From Ilex aquifolium (Eukaryota > Streptophyta > Magnoliopsida > Aquifoliales > Aquifoliaceae), in the NCBI GenBank assembly GCA_951799425.1, contig OX637397.1, positions 744,001 through 808,000 on the forward strand: a DNA stretch of 64,000 nucleotides, given 5' to 3'. Below the pieces are notes generated by a model. It was not told where the DNA came from. It searched no databases and was given only the letters and a program-made list of their open reading frames with translations. Every line of letters begins with the position of its first letter. The stretch's first letter is position 1. The translations under genes were made by a program, and so were the position numbers. Below, piece after piece: positions 9,629-23,651 of this stretch.

Positions 9629-12281
9629 GACATAACTTTTTACTCCGGTCTCTGATTAAGATGATTCTTGCTGCATTGTAAAGAATTCTTGAATCCCTAA
9701 CCATTTTATTCACATCAAAAGTCATGAAAAATCCTCTAGCATGGGCTCTATTGTAACGCAAGTTTGGTGTAATAAGTAGTCCACCTTTAAAATGAAATAG
9801 TATATCGGACATAACTTTTTCTCCCGAACTCGGATTGAGCTAACTCTTGCGGCATTGAAATGAGAACTTGAAACCCTAACCAATATATTGAGATCAAAAT
9901 TGGTGATTCATCTTCTAACAAGTTCGAAATTGTGATGGAAGTTTGGTATAGTTGGCCATTCCCCTCGACTAGGAAAAAAAAGTAATTTCCCATTCTTTAG
10001 TATTTCTGACATAACTTTTTACTCCGGTCTCTGATTAAGATGATTCTTGCGGCATTGTAAAGAATTCTTGAATCCCTAACCATTTTATTCACATCAAAAG
10101 TCATGAAAAATCTTCTAGCATGGGCTCTATTGTAACGCAAGTTTGGTGTAATAAGTAGTCCTCCTTTAAAATGAAATAGTATATGGGACATAACTTTTTC
10201 TCCCGAACTCGGATTGAGCTAACTCTTGCGGCATTGTAATGAGAACTTGAAACCCTAACCAATATATTGAGATCAAAATTGGTGATTCATCTTCTAACAA
10301 GTTCGAAATGGTGATTGAAGTTTGGTATAGTTGGCCATTCCCCTCCACTAGGAAAAAAAAGAAATTTCCCATTCTTTAGTATTTCTGACATAACTTTTTA
10401 CTCCGGTCTCTGATTAAGATGATTCTTGCTGCATTGTAATGAATTCTTGAATCCCTAACCATTTTATTCACATCAAAAGTCATGAAAAATCCTCTAGCAT
10501 GGGCTCTATTGTAACGCAAGTTTGGTGTAATAAGTAGTCCTCCTTTAAAATGAAATAGTATATCGGACATAACTTTTTCTCCCGAACTCGGATTGAGCTA
10601 ACTCTTGCGGCATTGAAATGAGAACTTGAAACCCTAACCAATATATTGAGATCAAAATTGGTGATTCATCTTCTAACAAGTTCGAAATGGTGATGGAAGT
10701 TTGGTTTAGTTGACCATTCCCCTCCACTAGGAAAAAAAAGTAATTTCTCATTCTTTAGTATTTCTGACATAACTTTTTACTCCGGTCTCTGATTAAGATG
10801 ATTCTTGCTGCATTGTAAAGAATTCTTGAATCCCTAACCATTTTATTCACATCAAAAGTCATGAAAAATCCCCTAGCATGGGCTCTGTTGTAACGCAAGT
10901 TTGGTGTAATAAGTAGTCCTCCTTTAAAATGAAATAGTATATCGGACATAACTTTTTCTCCCGAACTCGGATTGAGCTAACTCTTGCGGCATTGAAATGA
11001 GAACTTGAAACCCTAACCAATATATTGAGATCAAAATTGGTGATTCATCTTCTAACAAGTTCGAAATTGTGATGGAAGTTTGGTATAGTTGGCCATTCCC
11101 CTCCACTAGGAAAAAAAAGTAATTTCCCATTCTTTAGTATTTCTGACATAACTTTTTATACCGGTCTCTGATTAAGATGATTCTTGCGGCATTGTAAAGA
11201 ATTCTTGAATCCCTAACCATTTTATTCACATCAAAAGTCATGAAAAATCTTCTAGCATGGGCTCTATTGTAACGCAAGTTTGGTGTAATAAGTAGTCCTC
11301 CTTTAAAATGAAATAGTATATCGGACATAACTTTTTCTCCCGAACTCGGATTGAGCTAACTCTTGCGGCATTGTAATGAGAACTTGAAACCCTAACCAAT
11401 ATATTGAGATCAAAATTGGTGATTCATCTTCTAACAAGTTCGAAATGGTGATGGAAGTTTGGTATAGTTGGCCATTCCCCTCCACTAGGAAAAAAAAGTA
11501 ATTTCCCATTCTTTAGTATTTCTGACATAACTTTTTACTCCGGTCTCTGATTAAGATGATTCTTGCTGCATTGTAATGAATTCTTGAATCCCTAACCATT
11601 TTATTCACATCAAAAGTCATGAAAAATCCACTAGCATGGGCTCTATTGTAACGCAAGTTTGGTGTAATAAGTAGTCCTCCTTTAAAATGAAATAGTATAT
11701 CGGACATAACTTTTTCTCCCGAACTCGGACTGAGCTAACTCTTGCGGCATTGTAATGAGAACTTGAAACCCTAACCAATATATTGAGATCAAAATTGGTG
11801 ATTCATCTTCTAACAAGTTCGAAATTGTGATGGAAGTTTGGTATAGTTGGCCATTCCCCTCCACTAGGAAAAAAAAGTAATTTCCCATTCTTTAGTATTT
11901 CTGACATAACTTTTTACTCCGGTCTCTGATTAAGATGATTCTTGCTGCATTGTAAAGAATTCTTGAATCCCTAACCATTTTATTCACATCAAAAGTCATG
12001 AAAAATCCTCTAGCATGGGCTCTATTGTAACGCAAGTTTGGTGTAATAAGTAGTCCACCTTTAAAATGAAATAGTATATCGGACATAACTTTTTCTCCCG
12101 AACTCGGATTGAGCTAACTCTTGCGGCATTGAAATGAGAACTTGAAACCCTAACCAATATATTCAGATCAAAATTGGTGATTCGTCTTCTAACAAGTTCG
12201 AAATTGTGATGGAAGTTTGGTATAGTTGGCCATTCCCCTCCACTAGGAAAAAAAAGTAATTTCTCATTCTTTAGTATTTCT
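9629..12281 (+). repeat. seven mixed units after the first HOR
   Basis: These units resemble the 2807-5080 block at first (CCTCGACTAGG near 9964 and AAAAGAAATTTCCC near 10360), then change to types with GTAATGAATTC (near 10436 and 11574) and TTTATACCGG near 11157. The last A subunit has TATTCAGATC and ATTCGTCTTC near 12160-12190, related to marks of the later 4-unit HOR. I see no clean internal HOR. Confidence 0.75.
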
Positions 12282-13418
12282 GACATAACTTTTTACTCCG
12301 GTCTCTGATTAAGATGATTCTTGCGGCATTGTAAAGAATTCTTGAATCCCTAACCATTTTATTCACATCAAAAGTCATGAAAAATCTTCTAGCATGGGCT
12401 CTATTGTAACGCAAGTTTGGTGTAATAAGTAGTCCTCCTTTAAAATGAAATAGTATATGGGACATAACTTTTTCCCCCGAACTCGGATTGAGCTAACTCT
12501 TGCGGCATTGAAATGAGAACTTGAAACCCTAACCAATATATTGAGATCAAAATTGGTGATTCATCTTCTAACAAGTTCGAAATGGTGATGGAAGTTTGGT
12601 TTAGTTGACCATTCCCCTCCACTAGGAAAAAAAAGTAATTTCTCATTCTTTAGTATTTCTGACATAACTTTTTACTCCGGTCTCTGATTAATATGATTCT
12701 TGCTGCATTGTAAAGAATTCTTGAATCCCTAACCATTTTATTCACATCAAAAGTCATGAAAAATCCTCTAGCATGGGCTCTATTTTAACGCAAGTTTGGT
12801 GTAATAAGTAGTCCTCCTTTAAAATGAAATAGTATATCGGACATAACTTTTTCTCCCGAACTCGGATTGAGCTAACTCTTGCGGCATTGTAATGAGAACT
12901 TGAAACCCTAACCAATATATTGAGATCAAAATTGGTGATTCATCTTCTAACAAGTTCGAAATGGTGATGGAAGTTTGGTATAGTTGACCATTCCCCTCCA
13001 CTAGGAAAAAAAAGTAATTTCCCATTCTTTAGTATTTCTGACATAACTTTTTACTCCGGTCTCTGATTAATATGATTCTTGCTGCATTGTAAAGAATTCT
13101 TGAATCCCTAACCATTTTATTCACATCAAAATTCATGAAAAATCCACTAGCATGGGCTCTATTGTAACGCAAGTTTGGTGTAATAAGTAGTCCTCCTTTA
13201 AAATGATATAGTATATCGGACATAACTTTTTCTCCCGAACTCGGACTGAGCTAACTCTTGCGGCATTGTAATGAGAACTTGAAACCCTAACCAATATATT
13301 GAGATCAAAATTGGTGATTCATCTTCTAACAAGTTCGAAATGGTGATGGAAGTTTGGTATAGTTGGCCATTCCCCTCCACTAGGAAAAAAAAGTAATTTT
13401 CCATTCTTTAGTATTTCT
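12282..13418 (+). repeat. 3-unit repeat, copy 1 (1,137 bp)
   Basis: Three units marked by TTTTTCCCCCGAAC near 12470, GATTAATATGATT near 12690 and CTATTTTAACG near 12782. The first two units return with the same marks exactly 1,137 bp later. Confidence 0.8.
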
Positions 13419-14555
13419 GACATAACTTTTTACTCCGGTCTCTGATTAAGATGATTCTTGCTGCATTGTAAAGAATTCTTGAATCCCTAACCATTTTATT
13501 CACATCAAAAGTCATGAAAAATCTTCTAGCATGGGCTCTATTGTAACGCAAGTTTGGTGTAATAAGTAGTCCTCCTTTAAAATGAAATAGTATATGGGAC
13601 ATAACTTTTTCCCCCGAACTCGGATTGAGCTAACTCTTGCGGCATTGAAATGAGAACTTGAAACCCTAACCAATATATTGAGATCAAAATTGGTGATTCA
13701 TCTTCTAACAAGTTCGAAATGGTGATGGAAGTTTGGTTTAGTTGACCATTCCCCTCCACTAGGAAAAAAAAGTAATTTCTCATTCTTTAGTATTTCTGAC
13801 ATAACTTTTTACTCCGGTCTCTGATTAATATGATTCTTGCTGCATTGTAAAGAATTCTTGAATCCCTAACCATTTTATTCACATCAAAAGTCATGAAAAA
13901 TCCTCTAGCATGGGCTCTATTTTAACGCAAGTTTGGTGTAATAAGTAGTCCTCCTTTAAAATGAAATAGTATATCGGACATAACTTTTTCTCCCGAACTC
14001 GGATTGAGCTAACTCTTGCGGCATTGAAATGAGAACTTGAAACCCTAACCAATATATTGAGATCAAAATTGGTGATTCATCTTCTAACAAGTTCGAAATT
14101 GTGATGGAAGTTTGGTATAGTTGGCCATTCCCCTCCACTAGGAAAAAAAAGTAATTTCCCATTCTTTAGTATTTCTGACATAACTTTTTACTCCGGTCTC
14201 TGATTAAGATGATTCTTGCTGCATTGTAAAGAATTCTTGAATCCCTAACCATTTTATTCACATCAAAAGTCATGAAAAATCCTCTAGCATGGGCTCTATT
14301 GTAACGCAAGTTTGGTGTAATAAGTAGTCCACCTTTAAAATGAAATAGTATATCGGACATAACTTTTTCTCCCGAACTCGGATTGAGCTAACTCTTGCGG
14401 CATTGAAATGAGAACTTGAAACCCTAACCAATATATTGAGATCAAAATTGGTGATTCATCTTCTAACAAGTTCGAAATTGTGATGGAAGTTTGGTATAGT
14501 TGGCCATTCCCCTCCACTAGGAAAAAAAAGTAATTTCCCATTCTTTAGTATTTCT
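13419..14555 (+). repeat. 3-unit repeat, copy 2 (1,137 bp)
   Basis: The first two units repeat the marks of copy 1 (TTTTTCCCCCGAAC near 13607, GATTAATATGATT near 13826, CTATTTTAACG near 13919). The third unit is of a different type from the third of copy 1, so the duplication is partial. Confidence 0.75.
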
Positions 14556-15313
14556 GACATAACTTTTTACTCCGGTCTCTGATTAAGATGATTCTTGCGG
14601 CATTGTAAAGAATTCTTGAATCCCTAACCATTTTATTCACATCAAAAGTCATGAAAAATCTTCTAGCATGGGCTCTATTGTAACGCAAGTTTGGTGTAAT
14701 AAGTAGTCCTCCTTTAAAATGAAATAGTATATGGCACATAACTTTTTCTCCCGAACTCGGATTGAGCTAACTCTTGCGGCATTGAAATGAGAACTTGAAA
14801 CCCTAACCAATATATTGAGATCAAAATTGGTGATTCATCTTCTAACAAGTTCGAAATGGTGATGGAAGTTTGGTTTAGTTGACCATTCCCCTCCACTAGG
14901 AAAAAAAAGTAATTTCTCATTCTTTAGTATTTCTGACATAACTTTTTACTCCGGTCTCTGATTAAGATGATTCTTGCGGCATTGTAAAGAATTCTTGAAT
15001 CCCTAACCATTTTATTCACATCAAAAGTCATGAAAAATCTTCTAGCATGGGCTCTATTGTAACGCAAGTTTGGTGTAATAAGTAGTCCTCCTTTAAAATG
15101 AAATAGTATATGGGACATAACTTTTTCTCCCGAACTCGGATTGAGCTAACTCTTGCGGCATTGAAATGAGAACTTGAAACCCTAACCAATATATTGAGAT
15201 CAAAATTGGTGATTCATCTTCTAACAACTTCGAAATGGTGATGGAAGTTTGGTTTAGTTGACCATTCCCCTCCACTAGGAAAAAAAAGTAATTTCCCATT
15301 CTTTAGTATTTCT
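14556..15313 (+). repeat. two linker units
   Basis: Both units carry TTGCGGCATTGTAAAG and ATCTTCTAG in B. The first has TATATGGCACAT near 14730, a mark that returns near 20795 and 22310. The second has AACAACTTCG near 15227, also found near 16741. They form the junction between the 3-unit and 4-unit blocks. Confidence 0.75.
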
Positions 15314-16829
15314 GACATAACTTTTTACTCCGGTCTCTGATTAATATGATTCTTGCTGCATTGTAAAGAATTCTTGAATCCCTAACCATTTTATTCACAT
15401 CAAAAGTCATGAAAAATCCACTAGCATGGGCTCTATTGTAACGCAAGTTTGGTGTAATAAGTAGTCCACCTTTAAAATGAAATAGTATATCGGACATAAC
15501 TTTTTCTCCCGAACTCGGATTGAGCTAACTCTTGCGGCATTGAAATGAGAACTTGAAACCCTAACCAATATATTAAGATCAAAATTGGTGATTCGTCTTC
15601 TAACAAGTTCGAAATTGTGATGGAAGTTTGGTATAGTTGGCCATTCCCCTCCACTAGGAAAAAAAAGTAATTTCCCATTCTTTAGTATTTCTGACATAAC
15701 TTTTTACTCCGGTCTCTGATTAAGATGATTCTTGCTGCATTGTAAAGAATTCTTGAATCCCTAACCATTTTATTCACATCAAAAGTCATGAAAAATCCTC
15801 TAGCATGGGCTCTATTGTAACGCAAGTTTGGTGTAATAAGTAGTCCACCTTTAAAATGAAATAGTATATCGGACATAACTTTTTCTCCCGAACTCGGATT
15901 GAGCTAACTCTTGCGGCATTGAAATGAGAACTTGAAACCCTAACCAATATATTGAGATCAAAATTGGTGATTCATCTTCTAACAAGTTCGAAATTGTGAT
16001 GGAAGTTTGGTATAGTTGGCCATTCCCCTCCACTAGGAAAAAAAAGTAATTTCCCATTCTTTAGTATTTCTGACATAACTTTTTACACCGGTCTCTGATT
16101 AAGATGATTCTTGCGGCATTGTAAAGAATTCTTGAATCCCTAACCATTTTATTCACATCAAAAGTCATGAAAAATCTTCTAGCATGGGCTCTATTGTAAC
16201 GCAAGTTTGGTGTAATAAGTAGTCCTCCTTTAAAATGAAATAGTATATCGGACATAACTTTTTCTCCCGAACTCGGATTGAGCTAACTCTTGCGGCATTG
16301 TAATGAGAACTTGAAACCCTAACCAATATATTGAGATCAAAATTGGTGATTCATCTTCTAACAAGTTCGAAATGGTGATGGAAGTTTGGTATAGTTGGCC
16401 ATTCCCCTCCACTAGGAAAAAAAAGTAATTTCCCATTCTTTAGTATTTCTGACATAACTTTTTACTCCGGTCTCTGATTAAGATGATTCTTGCTGCATTG
16501 TAAAGAATTCTTGAATCCCTAACCATTTTATTCACATCAAAAGTCATGAAAAATCCACTAGCATGGGCTCTATTGTAACGCAAGTTTGGTGTAATAAGTA
16601 GTCCTCCTTTAAAATGAAATAGTATATCGGACATAACTTTTTCTCCCGAACTCGGACTGAGCTAACTCTTGCGGCATTGAAATGAGAACTTGAAACCCTA
16701 ACCAATATATTGAGATCAAAATTGGTGATTCATCTTCTAACAACTTCGAAATGGTGATGGAAGTTTGGTTTAGTTGGCCATTCCCCTCCACTAGGAAAAA
16801 AAAGTAATTTCCCATTCTTTAGTATTTCT
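15314..16829 (+). repeat. 4-unit HOR, copy 1 (1,516 bp)
   Basis: Four units: the first has TATTAAGATC and ATTCGTCTTC in A (near 15571-15600), the third has TTTACACCGG in B (near 16083), and the fourth has AACAACTTCG (near 16741). The order begins again at 16830. Confidence 0.88.
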
Positions 16830-18345
16830 GACATAACTTTTTACTCCGGTCTCTGATTAATATGATTCTTGCTGCATTGTAAAGAATTCTTGAATCCCTA
16901 ACCATTTTATTCACATCAAAAGTCATGAAAAATCCACTAGCATGGGCTCTATTGTAACGCAAGTTTGGTGTAATAAGTAGTCCACCTTTAAAATGAAATA
17001 GTATATCGGACATAACTTTTTCTCCCGAACTCGGATTGAGCTAACTCTTGCGGCATTGAAATGAGAACTTGAAACCCTAACCAATATATTAAGATCAAAA
17101 TTGGTGATTCGTCTTCTAACAAGTTCGAAATTGTGATGGAAGTTTGGTATAGTTGGCCATTCCCCTCCACTAGGAAAAAAAAGTAATTTCCCATTCTTTA
17201 GTATTTCTGACATAACTTTTTACTCCGGTCTCTGATTAAGATGATTCTTGCTGCATTGTAAAGAATTCTTGAATCCCTAACCATTTTATTCACATCAAAA
17301 GTCATGAAAAATCCTCTAGCATGGGCTCTATTGTAACGCAAGTTTGGTGTAATAAGTAGTCCACCTTTAAAATGAAATAGTATATCGGACATAACTTTTT
17401 CTCCCGAACTCGGATTGAGCTAACTCTTGCGGCATTGAAATGAGAACTTGAAACCCTAACCAATATATTGAGATCAAAATTGGTGATTCATCTTCTAACA
17501 AGTTCGAAATTGTGATGGAAGTTTGGTATAGTTGGCCATTCCCCTCCACTTGGAAAAAAAAGTAATTTCCCATTCTTTAGTATTTCTGACATAACTTTTT
17601 ACACCGGTCTCTGATTAAGATGATTCTTGCGGCATTGTAATGAATTCTTGAATCCCTAACCATTTTATTCACATCAAAAGTCATGAAAAATCTTCTAGCA
17701 TGGGCTCTATTGTAACGCAAGTTTGGTGTAATAAGTAGTCCTCCTTTAAAATGAAATAGTATATCGGACATAACTTTTTCTCCCGAACTCGGATTGAGCT
17801 AACTCTTGCGGCATTGTAATGAGAACTTGAAACCCTAACCAATATATTGAGATCAAAATTGGTGATTCATCTTCTAACAAGTTCGAAATGGTGATGGAAG
17901 TTTGGTATAGTTGGCCATTCCCCTCCACTAGGAAAAAAAAGTAATTTCCCATTCTTTAGTATTTCTGACATAACTTTTTACTCCGGTCTCTGATTAAGAT
18001 GATTCTTGCTGCATTGTAAAGAATTCTTGAATCCCTAACCATTTTATTCACATCAAAAGTCATGAAAAATCCACTAGCATGGGCTCTATTGTAACGCAAG
18101 TTTGGTGTAATAAGTAGTCCTCCTTTAAAATGAAATAGTATATCGGACATAACTTTTTCTCCCGAACTCGGACTGAGCTAACTCTTGCGGCATTGTAATG
18201 AGAACTTGAAACCCTAACCAATATATTGAGATCAAAATTGGTGATTCATCTTCTAACAAGTTCGAAATTGTGATGGAAGTTTGGTATAGTTGGCCATTCC
18301 CGTCCACTAGGAAAAAAAAGTAATTTCCCATTCTTTAGTATTTCT
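16830..18345 (+). repeat. 4-unit HOR, copy 2 (1,516 bp)
   Basis: TATTAAGATC and ATTCGTCTTC recur near 17088-17115 and TTTACACCGG near 17600, each 1,516 bp after copy 1. A private TCCACTTGG change lies near 17546. The fourth unit differs (CCCGTCCACTAGG near 18300), and a third partial copy begins at 18346 with TATTAAGATC near 18605. Confidence 0.88.
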
Positions 18346-20619
18346 GACATAACTTTTTACTCCGGTCTCTGATTAAGATGATTCTTGCTGCATTGTAAAG
18401 AATTCTTGAATCCCTAACCATTTTATTCACATCAAAAGTCATGAAAAATCCTCTAGCATGGGCTCTATTGTAACGCAAGTTTGGTGTAATAAGTAGTCCA
18501 CCTTTAAAATGAAATAGTATATCGGACATAACTTTTTCTCCCGAACTCGGATTGAGCTAACTCTTGCGGCATTGAAATGAGAACTTGAAACCCTAACCAA
18601 TATATTAAGATCAAAATTGGTGATTCGTCTTCTAACAAGTTCGAAATTGTGATGGAAGTTTGGTATAGTTGGCCATTCCCCTCCACTAGGAAAAAAAAGT
18701 AATTTCCCATTCTTTAGTATTTCTGACATAACTTTTTACTCCGGTCTCTGATTAAGATGATTCTTGCGGCATTGTAAAGAATTCTTGAATCCCTAACCAT
18801 TTTATTCACATCAAAAGTCATGAAAAATCTTCTAGCATGGGCTCTATTGTAACGCAAGTTTGGTGTAATAAGTAGTCCTCCTTTAAAATGAAATAGTATA
18901 TGGGACATAACTTTTTCTCCCGAACTCGGATTGAGCTAACTCTTGCGGCATTGAAATGAGAACTTGAAACCCTAACCAATATATTGAGATCAAAATTGGT
19001 GATTCATCTTCTAACAAGTTCGAAATGGTGATGGAAGTTTGGTTTAGTTGACCATTCCCCTCCACTAGGAAAAAAAAGTAATTTCCCATTCTTTTGTATT
19101 TCTGACATAACTTTTTACTCCGGTCTCTGATTAATATGATTCTTGCTGCATTGTAAAGAATTCTTGAATCCCTAACCATTTTATTCACATCAAAAGTCAT
19201 GAAAAATCCACTAGCATGGGCTCTATTGTAACGCAAGTTTGGTGTAATAAGTAGTCCTCCTTTAAAATGATATAGTATATCGGACATAACTTTTTCTCCC
19301 GAACTCGGACTGAGCTAACTCTTGCGGCATTGTAATGAGAACTTGAAACCCTAACCAATATATTGAGATCAAAATTGGTGATTCATCTTCTAACAAGTTC
19401 GAAATGGTGATGGAAGTTTGGTATAGTTGGCCATTCCCCTCCACTAGGAAAAAAAAGTAATTTCCCATTCTTTAGTATTTCTGACATAACTTTTTACTCC
19501 GGTCTCTGATTAAGATGATTCTTGCTGCATTGTAAAGAATTCTTGAATCCCTAACCATTTTATTCACATCAAAAGTCATGAAAAATCCTCTAGCATGGGC
19601 TCTATTGTAACGCAAGTTTGGTGTAATAAGTAGTCCACCTTTAAAATGAAATAGTATATCGGACATAACTTTTTCTCCCGAACTCGGATTGAGCTAACTC
19701 TTGCGGCATTGAAATGAGAACTTGAAACCCTCACCAATATATTGAGATCAAAATTGGTGATTCATCTTCTAACAAGTTCGAAATTGTGATGGAAGTTTGG
19801 TATAGTTGGCCATTCCCCTCCACTAGGAAAAAAAAGTAATTTCCCATTCTTTAGTATTTCTGACATAACTTTTTACTCCGGTCTCTGATTAAGATGATTC
19901 TTGCTGCATTGTAAAGAATTCTTGAATCCCTAACCATTTTATTCACATCAAAAGTCATGAAAAATCCTCTAGCATGGGCTCTATTGTAACGCAAGTTTGG
20001 TGTAATAAGTAGTCCACCTTTAAAATGAAATAGTATATCGGACATAACTTTTTCTCCCGAACTCGGATTGAGCTAACTTTTGCGGCATTGAAATGAGAAC
20101 TTGAAACCCTAACCAATATATTGAGATCAAAATTGGTGATTCATCTTCTAATAAGTTCGAAATTGTGATGGAAGTTTGGTATAGTTGGCCATTCCCCTCC
20201 ACTAGGAAAAAAAAGTAATTTCCCATTCGTTAGTATTTCTGACATAACTTTTTACTCCGGTCTCTGATTAAGATGATTCTTGCGGTATTGTAAAGAATTC
20301 TTGAATCCCTAACCATTTTATTCACATCAAAAGTCATGAAAAATCTTCTAGCATGGGCTCTATTGTAACGCAAGTTTGGTGTAATAAGTAGTCCACCTTT
20401 AAAATGAAATAGTATATCGGACATAACTTTTTCTCCCGAACTCGGATTGAGCTAACTCTTGCGGCATTGAAATGAGAACTTGAAACCCTAACCAATATAT
20501 TGAGATCAAAATTGGTGATTCATCTTCTAACAAGTTCGAAATTGTGATGGAAGTTTGGTATAGTTGGCCATTCCCCTCCACTAGGAAAAAAAAGTAATTT
20601 CCCATTCTTTAGTATTTCT
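18346..20619 (+). repeat. six mixed units following the 4-unit HOR
   Basis: The block starts as a third partial copy of the 4-unit HOR, then diverges. Private changes include CTTTTGTATT near 19092, which removes a minus-strand stop and fuses the usual two short frames into one 134-codon frame (18883-19287). Others are CCCTCACC near 19729, CTAATAAG near 20149, CATTCGTTAG near 20225 and TTGCGGTATTG near 20281. It has more private changes than its neighbours, consistent with units not recently copied. Confidence 0.75.
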
Positions 20620-22135
20620 GACATAACTTTTTACTCCGGTCTCTGATTAAGATGATTCTTGCGGCATTGTAAAGAATTCTTGAATCCCTAACCATTTTAT
20701 TCACATCAAAAGTCATGAAAAATCTTCTAGCATGGGCTCTATTGTAACGCAAGTTTGGTGTAATAAGTAGTCCTCCTTTAAAATGAAATAGTATATGGCA
20801 CATAACTTTTTCTCCCGAACTCGGATTGAGCTAACTCTTGCGGCATTGAAATGAGAACTTGAAACCCTAACCAATATATTGAGATCAAAATTGGTGATTC
20901 ATCTTCTAACAAGTTCGAAATGGTGATGGAAGTTTGGTTTAGTTGACCATTCCCCTCCACTAGGAAAAAAAAGTAATTTCTCATTCTTTAGTATTTCTGA
21001 CATAACTTTTTACTGCGGTCTCTGATTAAGATGATTCTTGCTGCATTGTAAAGAATTCTTGAATCCCTAACCATTTTATTCACATCAAAAGTCATGAAAA
21101 ATCCTCTAGCATGGGCTCTATTGTAACGCAAGTTTGGTGTAATAAGTAGTCCTCCTTTAAAATGAAATAGTATATCGGACATAACTTTTTCTCCCGAACT
21201 CGGATTGAGCTAACTCTTGCGGCATTGTAATGAGAACTTGAAACCCTAACCAATATATTGAGATCAAAATTGGTGATTCATCTTCTAACAAGTTCGAAAT
21301 GGTGATGGAAGTTTGGTATAGTTGACCATTCCCCTCCACTAGGAAAAAAAAGTAATTTCCCATTCTTTAGTATTTCTGACATAACTTTTTACTCCGGTCT
21401 CTGATTAATATGATTCTTGCTGCATTGTAAAGAATTCTTGAATCCCTAACCATTTTATTCACATCAAAAGTCATGAAAAATTCACTAGCATGGGCTCTAT
21501 TGTAACACAAGTTTGGTGTAATAAGTAGTCCTCCTTTAAAATGATATAGTATATCGGACATAACTTTTTCTCCCGAACTCGGACTGAGCTAACTCTTGCG
21601 GCATTGTAATGAGAACTTGAAACCCTAACCAATATATTGAGATCAAAATTGGTGATTCATCTTCTAACAAGTTCGAAATGGTGATGGAAGTTTGGTATAG
21701 TTGGCCATTCCCCTCCACTAGGAAAAAAAAGTAATTTCCCATTGTTTAGTATTTCTGACATAAGTTTTTACTCCGGTCTCTGATTAAGATGATTCTTGCT
21801 GCATTGTAAAGAATTCTTGAATCCCTAACCATTTTATTCACATCAAAAGTCATGAAAAATCCTCTAGCATGGGCTCTATTGTAACGCAAGTTTGGTGTAA
21901 TAAGTAGTCCACCTTTAAAATGAAATAGTATATCGGACATAACTTTTTCTCCCGAACTCGGATTGAGCTAACTCTTGCGGCATTGAAATGAGAACTTGAA
22001 ACCCTAACCAATATATTGAGATCAAAATTGGTGATTCATCTTCTAACAAGTTCGAAATTGTGATGGAAGTTTGGTATAGTTGGCCATTCCCCTCCACTAG
22101 GAAAAAAAAGTAATTTCCCATTCTTTAGTATTTCT
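20620..22135 (+). repeat. second 4-unit HOR, copy 1 (1,516 bp)
   Basis: Unit types in order: TATATGGCACAT with GGTTTAGTTGACC; CATTGTAATG with TTGACC; GATTAATATGATT with TGATATAG; and CATTGTTTAG. This order returns 1,516 bp later. It has a private change in the third unit, GTAACACAAG near 21504. Confidence 0.85.
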
Positions 22136-23651
22136 GACATAACTTTTTACTCCGGTCTCTGATTAAGATGATTCTTGCGGCATTGTAAAGAATTCTTGAA
22201 TCCCTAACCATTTTATTCACATCAAAAGTCATGAAAAATCTTCTAGCATGGGCTCTATTGTAACGCAAGTTTGGTGTAATAAGTAGTCCTCCTTTAAAAT
22301 GAAATAGTATATGGCACATAACTTTTTCTCCCGAACTCGGATTGAGCTAACTCTTGCGGCATTGAAATGAGAACTTGAAACCCTAACCAATATATTGAGA
22401 TCAAAATTGGTGATTCATCTTCTAACAAGTTCGAAATGGTGATGGAAGTTTGGTTTAGTTGACCATTCCCCTCCACTAGGAAAAAAAAGTAATTTCTCAT
22501 TCTTTAGTATTTCTGACATAACTTTTTACTCCGGTCTCTGATTAAGATGATTCTTGCTGCATTGTAAAGAATTCTTGAATCCCTAACCATTTTATTCACA
22601 TCAAAAGTCATGAAAAATCCTCTAGCATGGGCTCTATTGTAACGCAAGTTTGGTGTAATAAGTAGTCCTCCTTTAAAATGAAATAGTATATCGGACATAA
22701 CTTTTTCTCCCGAACTCGGATTGAGCTAACTCTTGCGGCATTGTAATGAGAACTTGAAACCCTAACCAATATATTGAGATCAAAATTGGTGATTCATCTT
22801 CTAACAAGTTCGAAATGGTGATGGAAGTTTGGTATAGTTGACCATTCCCCTCCACTAGGAAAAAAAAGTAATTTCCCATTCTTTAGTATTTCTGACATAA
22901 CTTTTTACTCCGGTCTCTGATTAATATGATTCTTGCTGCATTGTAAAGAATTCTTGAATCCCTAACCATTTTATTCACATCAAAAGTCATGAAAAATCCA
23001 CTAGCATGGGCTCTATTGTAACGCAAGTTTGGTGTAATAAGTAGTCCTCCTTTAAAATGAAATAGTATATCGGACATAACTTTTTCTCCCGAACTCGGAC
23101 TGAGCTAACTCTTGCGGCATTGTAATGAGAACTTGAAACCCTAACCAATATATTGAGATCAAAATTGGTGATTCATCTTCTAACAAGTTCGAAATGGTGA
23201 TGGAAGTTTGGTATAGTTGGCCATTCCCCTCCACTAGGAAAAAAAAGTAATTTCCCATTGTTTAGTATTTCTGACATAACTTTTTACTCCGGTCTCTGAT
23301 TAAGATGATTCTTGCTGCATTGTAAAGAATTCTTGAATCCCTAACCATTTTATTCACATCAAAAGTCATGAAAAATCCTCTAGCATGGGCTCTATTGTAA
23401 CGCAAGTTTGGTGTAATAAGTAGTCCACCTTTAAAATGAAATAGTATATCGGACATAACTTTTTCTCCCGAACTCGGATTGAGCTAACTCTTGCGGCATT
23501 GAAATGAGAACTTGAAACCCTAACCAATATATTGAGATCAAAATTGGTGATTCATCTTTTAACAAGTTCGAAATTGTGATGGAAGTTTGGTATAGTTGGC
23601 CATTCCCCTCCACTAGGAAAAAAAAGTAATTTCCCATTCTTTAGTATTTCT
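22136..23651 (+). repeat. second 4-unit HOR, copy 2 (1,516 bp)
   Basis: Matches 20620-22135 unit for unit (TATATGGCACAT near 22310, TTGACC near 22840, GATTAATATG near 22920, CATTGTTTAG near 23260). In the third unit TGATATAG is replaced by TGAAATAG. Its fourth unit (ATCTTTTAACAAG near 23555) also starts the pattern of the next HOR. Confidence 0.83.

Noticed and set aside
18883-19287. 134-codon minus-strand frame as a possible small gene
   Set aside because: It arises from one substitution (CTTTTGTATT near 19092) that removes the stop between two routine repeat frames. Nothing else sets the unit apart.
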